Source of the DNA: Actinomycetes bacterium
GTDB lineage: Bacteria > Actinomycetota > Acidimicrobiia > Acidimicrobiales > Ilumatobacteraceae
NCBI GenBank assembly: GCA_021414085.1
Contig: JAIOPC010000004.1
Location: 62,001-126,000 of the forward strand
Direction of reading: 5' to 3'
DNA: 64,000 bases
Numbering within the stretch: the first letter of the stretch is position 1; every line of letters begins with the position of its first letter. Below the pieces are notes generated by a model that was not told where the DNA came from, ran no database searches, and saw only the letters and a list, made by a program, of their open reading frames with translations. Positions 23,293 to 31,627 of the stretch are shown in pieces. The position numbers and the translations under genes were made by a program.

Positions 23293-25785
23293 ATGCATCG
23301 CTCGTCGAAACCTCGCCGCCGGGCCCTCCTTCTGGGTCTTGGAGTGTTGCTGACGGCACTGGGAGTCACCCAGGTAGCCGCTGATCGGCGCGCCCCAACC
23401 CAACCGTTGCAGCAGTTGCCCAGGACCGTCGTCGAGTCGGTCTTGTCGCACACGCCCACCGTGTCGGCCGATGGCCGCTGGGTTGCCTACGCCGGAGTAC
23501 GGGCGCTGCGCGCTGCCGAATCCGTTGCAACCACGGAAGTCGACGAGAAACAGGAAGACACGATCTGGTTGAAGGATCGCGAGAACGACGTCCTGATCGA
23601 TCTCACGCCCAGCAGCGCCTCGCTGCGCCTTGGTCGAACCGTGTGGCCGGTGATCAGTGGCGACGGTTGCACGCTGACGGTGATCACCGAGTTGGCGCTC
23701 GATCTGTTCCGAGACGACGACCTCGGCAACCGATGGGACGTGTATCGCCTGTTGCTTCCGCATTGCGACGGCGAACCGGGCGATTGGGAGTTGGTGTCGG
23801 CCACTGACGGATCTGGGTTCGATGTCACCGCCGGCGACAATGCCAGCCCGTTGTATCCGCCCGCTGTGTCTGCCGACGGCAACCGCGTGGCGTACACGCA
23901 TGAGTTCGATCCGCTCGTCGCCGATGTCTTGGGCGTAACTGTCGTCGATCTCACGATCGCGATTGGCGAGCCCGGGCGTTCGCTCGCAGTCGCCGGCACA
24001 CCGGAAGGTGCACCCAATTCCACGTATCGCTATCGCGGTCAGCGCGAGCCAGCAATCAGCGCCGATGGCAATGTGTTGGCCTTCACGTCCGATGCTGTTT
24101 CGGATGCGCCGGTGCCCGAGTGGGGTGTCGGGCTGGTCGAAGGCGGGTTCGCCGTCTCGAATGTTTACGTGTGGGATCGCACGCCTCCCGCAGTTGATGC
24201 GGCGCTTGATCCCGCGCTTGATCCTCTCGCTACGCAAGTTGCAGCGCCCACACCGGCTGCGGACACCATCGTCGCCATCTCGACGGTTACCGCTGGTGCG
24301 ACAGGCGACGCCACGAGCCCAGCACTGTCGGGCAACGGTCGCTTTGTTGCGTTCGTCTCCACTGCGAACAACTTGATTCCCGGCGCAACACTGCCGCCGT
24401 GCGGCGAGGTGTGTTTGCCGCAGGTGTATCTGTTCGATCGCGTTGGTAACTCGTTGAGCCTCGCGAGTCGTGAGCCGGGTGATCCCGCATCGCCGCCGAT
24501 TGCTGCCGATGGTGGCGCGACGCAACCGGCGCTGAACTACGGCGGCGAGGAACTGTTGTTTGTTAGCCGTAGCAACAATCTGTTCCCCACGCGCAGTCAG
24601 AGTGTTGGCGACGCCAACGACGGCGACATTGTGTTGGCGCTTCCCGCGCTGGGCACAGTTGATCGCGTGTCGGTGCTGGCCGATGGCATCACGCCCGCCC
24701 CTGCCGCCAATGCGCACCCGCGTTTGTCGGCCGTCGGTCGTGTCATCGTGTTCGACACTCTGGCGGGTGCTGTCTACGGCACGCCGCAGGTCGGCCGCCA
24801 GGTCGCGGTCGTCGACCATTCACCGAGCCTGGTGCTCTCCGATCTCGATGTCGGCACCGTTGAGGTCTGGTTCCCCGGTCCCGAGTGGTTCTTGGTGTTG
24901 GCGAACAACGGTCCTTCCTCCTTCTTGCCCGTGACGGCCACGGTGGACAACGAAGACTTCCTGATCAGCGGTGGCAGCTGCCTCGAACAAGCTGCTGCTG
25001 TTGCGCCGGGCGCGACGTGCACTATCAAGCTGATGTTGCTGCCCACCGTTGCTGGCGAACGCAAGGCCACTCTGACGGTTAGCGAGGAAGGCTTCAACGC
25101 CGTTTCGATCTCCGCCCAGCTCACCGGCCGCGGTGGTGCGCCGTCGCTGGCGCCGACGCCCGCTGGCGGCTACGCCGGTTCGGTTTTGGTTGGGTCGTCC
25201 AGCATCGAGCCGCTTTCGTTTGAGATGGCCAACGTTTCGTTTGGCCGGGTCAACGTGAAGTCGATTGCTGTCGAGGGTGCCAACCCCGGCGACTTCGCCG
25301 TCACGACTGATACCTGCTCGGGAACGAAGCTTGCGCCGGGCGCGACTTCATGTGATCTGCAGGTGGTCTTCACTCCGACGGCGGGTGGCCGACGATCTGC
25401 GCAGGTTGTCGTGACGACTGGCGATGGCGGCTACGCAACCATCCTGCTCAGCGGTGACGCGTTCTACGATCCGCTGTTGGCTGTCGACAGGTCGACACTT
25501 CCGGCCGGCAGTCGACTGACTGTCACCGGTTCGGGCTTTGCACCCAACTCGCCGGTCACTGTTTCTTGGGCCGATGGCAGCGGTGGCTCTGCGACTGCGG
25601 TGACCGATGCGGCTGGCGGCCTCAGTACCCAACTCGTGGTGCGGGCAACTGATCGCACTGGCCAGCGCACACTCGTGGCGCAGGGTGTTGATCAGGGCGC
25701 CGACCAGGTGGCGACGGTCGACGTGTTGATCTTGGCGCCGGGCAACAACCGCGGCCCGAGCTCGCCCGCCTGGCCCGGTGCGTGA
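23293..25785 (+). CDS. Secreted beta-propeller-like and choice-of-anchor D-type protein
   Basis: 830 aa. A basic start and hydrophobic segment (RRRALLLGLGVLLTALGVTQVAA) act as signal or anchor. The first two thirds has repeated motifs of PD40/TolB-like blades (TVSADGRWVAYAG, AVSADGNRVAYTHEF, AISADGNVLAFTSD, ALSGNGRFVAFVST). The last third has Ig-like units of the choice-of-anchor D type (CLEQAAAVAPGATCTIKLML, CSGTKLAPGATSCDLQVVF) and ends in a further beta domain. No catalytic site is seen. It probably works outside the membrane in binding or wall attachment. It is convergent with a membrane Ig-like protein (19 bp apart). Confidence 0.75.
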   Translation: MHRSSKPRRRALLLGLGVLLTALGVTQVAADRRAPTQPLQQLPRTVVESVLSHTPTVSADGRWVAYAGVRALRAAESVATTEVDEKQEDTIWLKDRENDVLIDLTPSSASLRLGRTVWPVISGDGCTLTVITELALDLFRDDDLGNRWDVYRLLLPHCDGEPGDWELVSATDGSGFDVTAGDNASPLYPPAVSADGNRVAYTHEFDPLVADVLGVTVVDLTIAIGEPGRSLAVAGTPEGAPNSTYRYRGQREPAISADGNVLAFTSDAVSDAPVPEWGVGLVEGGFAVSNVYVWDRTPPAVDAALDPALDPLATQVAAPTPAADTIVAISTVTAGATGDATSPALSGNGRFVAFVSTANNLIPGATLPPCGEVCLPQVYLFDRVGNSLSLASREPGDPASPPIAADGGATQPALNYGGEELLFVSRSNNLFPTRSQSVGDANDGDIVLALPALGTVDRVSVLADGITPAPAANAHPRLSAVGRVIVFDTLAGAVYGTPQVGRQVAVVDHSPSLVLSDLDVGTVEVWFPGPEWFLVLANNGPSSFLPVTATVDNEDFLISGGSCLEQAAAVAPGATCTIKLMLLPTVAGERKATLTVSEEGFNAVSISAQLTGRGGAPSLAPTPAGGYAGSVLVGSSSIEPLSFEMANVSFGRVNVKSIAVEGANPGDFAVTTDTCSGTKLAPGATSCDLQVVFTPTAGGRRSAQVVVTTGDGGYATILLSGDAFYDPLLAVDRSTLPAGSRLTVTGSGFAPNSPVTVSWADGSGGSATAVTDAAGGLSTQLVVRATDRTGQRTLVAQGVDQGADQVATVDVLILAPGNNRGPSSPAWPGA

Positions 25786-25804
25786 GTGGCGGAAGCGCTC
25801 TTGC

Positions 25805-27040
25805 TCAGCCGGTGAGTAATACGCCGCTGGCGGTGACCTTCGGTGCGCACGTTCCCACCGTCTGATCGCCAACACCGACGCAGCTCACGACCACGACTAA
25901 GTCCTGCCCAGTGAGGAACTCGATTGGCGTCACGAGCGGCACACCCACGTCGCTGAAGATGTTGTCGAGTCGGTAGGTGAACAGCACGACTTCGTTGCGT
26001 TGAATCGTCAGGGTTCCTTGATCGGCGTTGGGGTTTTGCACGATGAGATCCGTGACTTGCAAGACCTGCCCGGCCGGCACCGAATAGCGCTGCTCGATCG
26101 TTTCTCCCTGGGCCGCGATTGGCGAGAACGGAATCGCCGTGGGTTGGCCGTCGTTAACGATCGGCACCAGCGTCGAGGCCACCGTCTGGTTGGTTTGTCC
26201 CGTGTTGTCTGGATTGGTGTTCGGCGTCGTGGCTGCGGTCGGTTGTGCGTCTTTGACGGCCTCGTCGGCCGCATCGCGAATCGCAGGCTTGACGACGGTA
26301 AACCAGCACGCCGCGATGAGGGCGAGCGCACCAGCGGCTGCCACCAAGCGGCCGACCATGCGTTCGGGCACGATTGGCACCTGCACAAAGGTGGCTTCTG
26401 CGGTTGCGGTGGGGCTTCCCGTCTGATCGGCGTCGATACGGAACGGCAACGTGCGTGCGCGTCGTTCCCACTGCATGCCTTTGGTGCGCAGCTTCAGCCG
26501 AATCAGCGTGCTCGCGCCGGGCTCGACCCCGGCAGCTGGCGGATCGAACTCGCCTTCGACGCGTCCGCTTGGATCGATGACGCGAAGTCGGCAGCTGGCG
26601 GGTGTGTTGCCGCGGTTTTCCAGCATCATCTCGAACGTTGCGCCACGGCGACCGCGTTGTGCTGGTTGCAAGACGTCGAGGCGGCGACTTTGGCTGCTAC
26701 CGATGACGATGGTGGTCTCGGCGCCACGAACGTCGTCGGGGTCGCTGTGCGGCACAATCCGCACCGGCAGCAGCGTCGGTCCCGCAGTAGTGCTGGGCAG
26801 CATTGGCGGACGAACTTCCACCGCCACGACTTGTTGGGTTCCGCCGAACAGCGTCAGTGTCGCCGGTTCAATCGTGGTCCACGCAGCGGCCAGCCCTGAC
26901 GGAGTGAGGACGAACGCATCGGTGGTATCGGCCAGGTTCACCACCGTCATCTGCAGTACGACGGTCGTTCCAGGCGCGACATCGACCTGATCTTGAGAGA
27001 ACCACGCTTGCGCTGCCATCGCAGCGACGTTACCGGCCAT
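25805..27040 (-). CDS. Membrane protein with N-terminal Ig-like domains (COG1470-like)
   Basis: 411 aa. The first half has two beta-rich units: SQDQVDVAPGTTVVLQMTVVNLADT and ATFEMMLENRGNTPASCRLRV, typical of NEW3/COG1470-type domains. One membrane helix follows (about 233-255, GRLVAAAGALALIAACWFTVV), then a Thr/Asn-rich linker and a C-terminal beta domain. There is no signal peptide, so the N-terminal domains may be cytoplasmic and the C-terminal one outside. ATG 27019 (MAAQAWF) is an alternative start. The role is unknown; the converging neighbour is also beta-rich and exported. Confidence 0.6.
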   Translation of the reverse strand: MAGNVAAMAAQAWFSQDQVDVAPGTTVVLQMTVVNLADTTDAFVLTPSGLAAAWTTIEPATLTLFGGTQQVVAVEVRPPMLPSTTAGPTLLPVRIVPHSDPDDVRGAETTIVIGSSQSRRLDVLQPAQRGRRGATFEMMLENRGNTPASCRLRVIDPSGRVEGEFDPPAAGVEPGASTLIRLKLRTKGMQWERRARTLPFRIDADQTGSPTATAEATFVQVPIVPERMVGRLVAAAGALALIAACWFTVVKPAIRDAADEAVKDAQPTAATTPNTNPDNTGQTNQTVASTLVPIVNDGQPTAIPFSPIAAQGETIEQRYSVPAGQVLQVTDLIVQNPNADQGTLTIQRNEVVLFTYRLDNIFSDVGVPLVTPIEFLTGQDLVVVVSCVGVGDQTVGTCAPKVTASGVLLTG

Positions 27041-27061
27041 GCCGCGAAGGAATGTGGCAGG

Positions 27062-28594
27062 TCAGCGAAACGAGATGCGGTCGCGGCCTGTGCGCTTCGC
27101 CACTTGCAGCGCCGTGACTGCTTCGGTCAGCAAGTGTTCGCGGTTGGCCGAATCGCCGCCGACGGTGACACCGATCGATGCGGTCAGCCGCAAACCGGCC
27201 GGAACGCCGTGCCACACACGTTGCGCGATCAAGGTGCGTACCCGCTCGAACACCATCAGCGCGTCACCCGGCGAGGTGTTGCCCAGCAGCATCACGAACT
27301 CGTCGCCGCCGAGGCGAGCAACCGAATCGCCGCGCCGGCACACGCGCTCGAGCAGCACCGCCACCTCTTGCAGCACGGTGTCGCCTTGCATGTAGCCGTA
27401 TTCATCGTTGATGTGCTTGAAGCCGTCGAGGTCGATGACGCCGATGCACACGGGTGCGTTGTGATCGAGCACGTTCGGCAGCACCTTGTTGAGATAGCGC
27501 CGGTTGGGTAACCCTGTCAGTGGGTCGCTCTCGCTGATCGCCTCGACGCGCCGATGCTCGACTCCGAGGCGCACGTGTTCCCAACGCGCCGCTCGTTCGT
27601 CATACAACTGCTGCCCAGCTTCGCGGAGCTGACGCTCCATCACAATGCGTGCCTCTTCGAGCCGACCGATGCTCCACAGCGCTTCGATCTCGGTCTTGAG
27701 GAGTGGTGCGAGGAAGTCGTAGTAGCCGATCTCGCGGGCAAGGTCGAGTGTCTTGTCGATCAACTCGAGCACGTTTGGATCTCTTGTCGAGCCCCATCGC
27801 GCGATGGCTTCGGCTGCCATCGCGACGATCTGCTCCTCACGTATCCCGTGTTCGAGCGTCATGCGCCGAGCAAGGCGCGCATCGTCGAGCGCAGACTCGA
27901 AGTGCCCGATCTCGGCGAGCATCATCGCTCGGTGCGCTAGAGCTCCGCCCATCGCCAACAACTCGACATCGGCTACCCGTTCGAGAGCAGCCGTCGCCGC
28001 GTAGAGGCCAGCGTGAATGAGGCGCTGGCGCTCGTTGGGATCTTGCTCGCGCTGCGCGGCGTAGTGGTAGGCGCTGGCCATGCTGCCGTACGTGTACTGC
28101 CGGTCGCCGTCGTTGTCGGCCAGATGAAGGGCGCGGTCGTAAAGATCGAGGGCTGCCTTCACGAAGCCGCAGGTCGCGTAGGTAGCCGCCATGTTGTGGA
28201 CGACCTGATAATGGCGCGACTCGTTGGGCAGTTGATCGAGTGTGTACATGGCCTCGGCAAGCACGTTGGATGCCTCGGCCAACCGATCCGACCGCATGTG
28301 ATGATCCACGATGAGGCCGAGCGCGTCGGCGAGTTCGGCAAGAAAGCCTTCAGTTCGCGCCCGCTTGGCGACGATCTCTGCCAATGCAGCCGCTTCCTCG
28401 TGGCGTTCGACCGCCAACATGCAGCATGCCTGTCGGATCTGCAGGTCGAGTTCCTTGCGAAGATCGTCTTCCACCTCGGCGGCCTTGCAGAACAACTCGG
28501 CCGCGAGCTCAAACGAGCCGGACTGGCGCGCATGGATGGCGTTTTGTTCCAGCGTCAGTGACTGGTCGAGTTCGACAGCTCGCAGATCAGCCAC
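27062..28594 (-). CDS. TPR-like sensor with C-terminal GGDEF diguanylate cyclase
   Basis: 510 aa. The N-terminal two thirds (about 20-340) is helical and TPR-like (AIHARQSGSFELAAELFCKA, AALDLYDRALHLADN, LARRMTLEHGI). The C-terminal GGDEF domain reads DPLTGLPNRRYLNKVLP, IDLDGFKHINDEYG and RLGGDEFVMLL, with RRGD five residues before it as an intact inhibitory site. No membrane helix is seen, so it is a cytoplasmic enzyme. The start is set at GTG 28594 to avoid overlap with hemB; ATG 28645 is in frame but lies inside the hemB coding region. It may respond to binding of a partner by its TPR part. Confidence 0.9.
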   Translation of the reverse strand: MADLRAVELDQSLTLEQNAIHARQSGSFELAAELFCKAAEVEDDLRKELDLQIRQACCMLAVERHEEAAALAEIVAKRARTEGFLAELADALGLIVDHHMRSDRLAEASNVLAEAMYTLDQLPNESRHYQVVHNMAATYATCGFVKAALDLYDRALHLADNDGDRQYTYGSMASAYHYAAQREQDPNERQRLIHAGLYAATAALERVADVELLAMGGALAHRAMMLAEIGHFESALDDARLARRMTLEHGIREEQIVAMAAEAIARWGSTRDPNVLELIDKTLDLAREIGYYDFLAPLLKTEIEALWSIGRLEEARIVMERQLREAGQQLYDERAARWEHVRLGVEHRRVEAISESDPLTGLPNRRYLNKVLPNVLDHNAPVCIGVIDLDGFKHINDEYGYMQGDTVLQEVAVLLERVCRRGDSVARLGGDEFVMLLGNTSPGDALMVFERVRTLIAQRVWHGVPAGLRLTASIGVTVGGDSANREHLLTEAVTALQVAKRTGRDRISFR

Positions 28595-28618
28595 GGCGGA
28601 ATACCCCGGCGGGTTGAA

Positions 28619-28624
28619 TACGAT
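28619..28624 (+). promoter_or_regulatory. -10-like TACGAT for hemB
   Basis: TACGAT lies 8 nt before the GTG start 28633 in the gap between hemB and the divergent GGDEF gene; no Shine-Dalgarno site is present. Confidence 0.35.
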
Positions 28625-28632
28625 GCCGTGCC

Positions 28633-29634
28633 GTGACCGGTTCATTTCCCGCCGCCCGCCCGAGGCGGCTGCGCAGTTCGGCCGCTATGCGCGATTTGGT
28701 CGCGGAGACCTCGCTGGATGTTCGCCAATTGGTGGCACCGCTGTTTGTGCGCGAAGGCATTAGCGAGCCGCAACCAATCGTGTCGTTGCCGGGTGTTGTG
28801 CAGCACACGCGTGCATCGGTGCGCGAGGAAGTACGGGCGCTCGCCGACCTGGGCGTGCGTTCGGTGATCCTCTTCGGAGTCCCAGCCATCAAGGACGGTA
28901 TCGGCTCGCAAGCCTTCGACCCTGAGGGAATCGTGCAGCACACGTTGCGCGATTTGACCGCTGACCTGGGCGATTCTGTGGTCCTGATGGCCGATCTATG
29001 TGTCGACGAATACACCGATCACGGCCATTGCGGGGTGCTCGACGGCCCTGCGGGCGACCCGAACACGTCGGTCGACAACGACGCCACGCTGGAGGTTTAC
29101 GCCCGCATCGCTGTCGCCCAAGCCGATGCTGGTGCCCAGGTGGTGGCGCCCAGCGGGATGATGGATGGCCAGGTCGGTGCCATCCGCGCCGCGCTGGATG
29201 GGGCCGGGCACCAGAACGTGGCGATCCTTGCCTATTCGGCCAAGTATGCGAGTGGCCTGTACGGCCCGTTCCGCGATGCGGTCGATTGCGCGATCGTTGG
29301 TGGCGGTAATCGCAAGGCGTATCAGCAGGATTGGCGCAATGCCCGCGAGGCAATCGCCGAGGTGCAGGCCGATATCGCGCAAGGCGCCGACATGGTGATG
29401 GTCAAGCCGGCGCTTCCGTACCTCGACATCATCGCCGCGGTGAAGGCGGCCGTGAACGTGCCGGTCGCCGCGTATCACGTCAGCGGCGAGTACGCGATGC
29501 TCAAGGCCGCTTCCGCTAACGGCTGGATCGATCACGATGCCGTAGCGCTGGAGAGCCTGACCGCCATCCGCCGCGCCGGCGCCGACATCATCCTCACCTA
29601 CCTAGCCCGCTGGTTCGCCGAACTCCGAGCCTGA
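28633..29634 (+). CDS. hemB: Delta-aminolevulinic acid dehydratase (porphobilinogen synthase)
   Basis: 333 aa. The N-terminal PRRLRSSAAMRDLVAETSLD and QLVAPLFVREGI match HemB. LMADLCVDEYTDHGHCGVL holds the metal-binding Cys residues, and MVKPALPYLDIIAAVKA contains the second Schiff-base Lys. It joins two aminolevulinate molecules into porphobilinogen. Start GTG at 28633 fits family N-termini. It sits about 5.4 kb from hemCD, separated by two beta-rich protein genes and a GGDEF gene, so it is regulated apart from the Rex operon. Confidence 0.96.
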   Translation: MTGSFPAARPRRLRSSAAMRDLVAETSLDVRQLVAPLFVREGISEPQPIVSLPGVVQHTRASVREEVRALADLGVRSVILFGVPAIKDGIGSQAFDPEGIVQHTLRDLTADLGDSVVLMADLCVDEYTDHGHCGVLDGPAGDPNTSVDNDATLEVYARIAVAQADAGAQVVAPSGMMDGQVGAIRAALDGAGHQNVAILAYSAKYASGLYGPFRDAVDCAIVGGGNRKAYQQDWRNAREAIAEVQADIAQGADMVMVKPALPYLDIIAAVKAAVNVPVAAYHVSGEYAMLKAASANGWIDHDAVALESLTAIRRAGADIILTYLARWFAELRA

Positions 29635-29650
29635 CCCGGCATTCAAGGCC

Positions 29651-29697
29651 GCGTTTGTACGCTGCCGCACGGTATGCGTGCAAAACCGTACAAACGC
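29651..29697. repeat. Nested inverted repeat between hemB and pheA
   Basis: Perfect 11-bp arms GCGTTTGTACG (29651-29661) and CGTACAAACGC (29687-29697), with inner arms GCACG (29667-29671) and CGTGC (29677-29681). There is no T-run after it. It could be an attenuated terminator of hemB or an operator site. Confidence 0.6.
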
Positions 29698-29714
29698 AAT
29701 CGTCTTCGTGGAAT

Positions 29715-29720
29715 TAGCCT
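29715..29720 (+). promoter_or_regulatory. -10-like TAGCCT for pheA
   Basis: TAGCCT lies 6 nt before ATG 29727, just after the inverted repeat, consistent with a leaderless transcript. Confidence 0.35.
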
Positions 29721-29726
29721 GAGCCG

Positions 29727-30662
29727 ATGAGTTCTGGCCGCCAGCGTGTTGGGTTTCTTGGGCCGCTGGGAACGTTTACCGAGCAGGCGTTGCTGACGCA
29801 GCCCGACTTGGCCGCGGCCGAGCACGTGCTGTTTCGCACGATGCCCGATGTGCTCGATGCCGTCGAGTCGGGCGCCGTTGATCTGGGGTTCGTCGCCATC
29901 GAGAACTCGATCGAAGGCACCGTCAACCTCACGCAAGACGAACTCGCCTTTAATCACAATCTGCTGATCCAGCGCGAGGTCGTGCTGAACATCGAGCACT
30001 GCTTGATGGCGAAGCCGGGTACGGCGCTCGCCGACGTGAAGGTCGTCCTGTCGATTCCGATCGCGAGCGCGCAGTGCCACACCTACCTACGCACGCAGGT
30101 CGGCCAGGCCGAGTTGCGCGCGTCGAACTCCACCGCGGAAGCGGCGCAGATGGTGGCCGAGGAACTTGGGCCGGGCACTGCCGCGATCGCACCGCGCGCG
30201 AGCGCCGCGTTGTACGGGCTGGAAATCTTGGCCGCCGACATTGCCGATCATCCCGGCAACCAAACGCGGTTCGTGCTGGTCGCCAAGGAAGGCATTCCCG
30301 CGCCGACCGGGCACGACATCACAGCACTCGTTATCTACCAGCGCGCCGACGAGCCGGGCAGCTTGATCTCGATCCTGCAGGAGTTCGCGGCGCGGCGCAT
30401 CAACCTCAGCAACTTGTTGTCGCGCCCGACTAAAGACGGCGGCCTCGGCGACTACTGCTTCGTGATCTACGCCGATGGGCATGTGGCTGACGAGTTGGTA
30501 GCCGACACGATGCGCTCGCTGCATTCGAAGCAAGGACGTGTGAAGTTCTTGGGCAGCTATCCGGCCGCCGGGGCGCACGTGCACACGGCGCGCGAACATG
30601 CCGACACTCGTTGGCGCGATGCGGACGATTGGGTGCAGCAGTTGCGCGCCAATATTCGCTGA
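29727..30662 (+). CDS. pheA: Prephenate dehydratase with ACT domain
   Basis: 311 aa. RVGFLGPLGTFTEQA begins the catalytic domain, VAIENSIEGTVN and NQTRFVLVA (the TRF motif) mark the active site, and ITALVIYQRADEPGSLISIL begins the regulatory ACT domain. It converts prephenate to phenylpyruvate for phenylalanine synthesis and is usually inhibited by phenylalanine. The ACT motif ESRP is LSRP here, so feedback binding may be altered. The protein is a monofunctional dehydratase, as usual in actinobacteria. Confidence 0.95.
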   Translation: MSSGRQRVGFLGPLGTFTEQALLTQPDLAAAEHVLFRTMPDVLDAVESGAVDLGFVAIENSIEGTVNLTQDELAFNHNLLIQREVVLNIEHCLMAKPGTALADVKVVLSIPIASAQCHTYLRTQVGQAELRASNSTAEAAQMVAEELGPGTAAIAPRASAALYGLEILAADIADHPGNQTRFVLVAKEGIPAPTGHDITALVIYQRADEPGSLISILQEFAARRINLSNLLSRPTKDGGLGDYCFVIYADGHVADELVADTMRSLHSKQGRVKFLGSYPAAGAHVHTAREHADTRWRDADDWVQQLRANIR

Positions 30663-30748
30663 CGGAGCCCGTGCAAGAATTCAGTCCGAAAAGTGTCAGA
30701 CATGAGTCGGGAGCGACTCTTGTCGGGCAACCCAAAGGAGAACCCACC

Positions 30749-31435
30749 ATGAAATTCCAAAGGATTGCCATTGCAAGTCTGGTGCTCGCCGCAGCCGGTC
30801 TCACCGCCTGCAGCAGCACCGCCAAGAACACAGCAGCCGGCAGCACTTCAGTGACTGGCAGCACGACGCCCGACGTCGTGTCATCAACGCAGACGACCCC
30901 GCCTCCGGCCGCTACCAATCCGCCGGCGACGAATCCGCCCGAGACTCAGCCGCCGGCCACCAATCCGCCGGCCCCGACCCGCAACCTGTACGACCAGGTC
31001 GAATCACCGAACGTGCCCGGCGGCCACACCGACCCGTTCGCTTCGTCGGGCGTGCTCGGCAATGGCGTGTATTGGGTGCAGTACAACGGTGGCGAGACGT
31101 TCACTCCCGACATCACCGTGTACCAAGCGTTCTTCGGCCAGGAGTGCATCGATCAAGCCACAGCCGCGGGCGACGAGTGTCTCAACGACATCTTCGTGCT
31201 CGACTCGCCCAGCCGCGACATCGCCGACTTGCCGTTTGCCGACGGTGTACACCTGACGATTGCCGCTTCGGACACGCAACTGAGCTACTGGATCACGCCC
31301 GATGAACTGCGCACCATCCGGGCCAGCAGCCCATCGGTCGACAATGCGCCCGACGGCGTGTTCGTTCCGTTCCCGTTCCTGATGACGGTGGAGAACGGCA
31401 AGATCACAAAGTTCGAGCAGGTCTGGACGCCGTAA
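30749..31435 (+). CDS. Secreted lipoprotein with Pro/Thr-rich linker, unknown function
   Basis: 228 aa. Signal peptide MKFQRIAIASLVLAAAG ends at lipobox LTAC; the mature protein begins at Cys21. A Pro-, Thr- and Asn-rich linker (PPATNPPETQPPATNPP) spans about residues 50-75, then a globular domain of about 150 residues. The ATG at 30749 has an AAAGGAG ribosome-binding site with 8 nt spacing, one of few clear ones here. The globular part shows no motif I recognise. A strong terminator follows the gene. Confidence 0.8.
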   Translation: MKFQRIAIASLVLAAAGLTACSSTAKNTAAGSTSVTGSTTPDVVSSTQTTPPPAATNPPATNPPETQPPATNPPAPTRNLYDQVESPNVPGGHTDPFASSGVLGNGVYWVQYNGGETFTPDITVYQAFFGQECIDQATAAGDECLNDIFVLDSPSRDIADLPFADGVHLTIAASDTQLSYWITPDELRTIRASSPSVDNAPDGVFVPFPFLMTVENGKITKFEQVWTP

Positions 31436-31452
31436 CCAGCTAGCAGTCTGCA

Positions 31453-31490
31453 AACAGCCCGGACCCGAGCGGTCCGGGCTGTTCCCGTTT
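31453..31490 (+). terminator. Rho-independent terminator after the lipoprotein gene
   Basis: Perfect 13-bp stem AACAGCCCGGACC (31453-31465) / GGTCCGGGCTGTT (31471-31483) with a 5-nt loop, followed by CCCGTTTTC. Confidence 0.9.
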
Positions 31491-31513
31491 TCGGCCACGG
31501 TAGATTCGTGGGC

Positions 31514-31598
31514 GGAACGGTGGCAGAGTGGCCAAATGCGCGCGCCTTGAAAGCGCGAGGGTGTCAAAGCCCCGGGGGTTCAAATCCCTCCCGTTCCG
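31514..31598 (+). tRNA. tRNA-Ser (anticodon TGA)
   Basis: 85-nt class II tRNA. Acceptor GGAACGG/CCGTTCC, anticodon stem CGCGC/GCGCG with loop CTTGAAA (anticodon TGA), a long variable arm AGGGTGTCAAAGCCCC, and T arm with loop TTCAAAT. Discriminator G. CCA is not encoded. Confidence 0.96.
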
Positions 31599-31627
31599 CT
31601 CAGTGGTTTCTGACTGCATGTCCGCGG

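Noticed and set aside
23248-24819. A 523-residue minus-strand frame opposite the propeller protein.
   Set aside because: Low-complexity, Arg/Gly-rich composition with no recognisable motifs; the plus-strand frame has a signal peptide and repeats.
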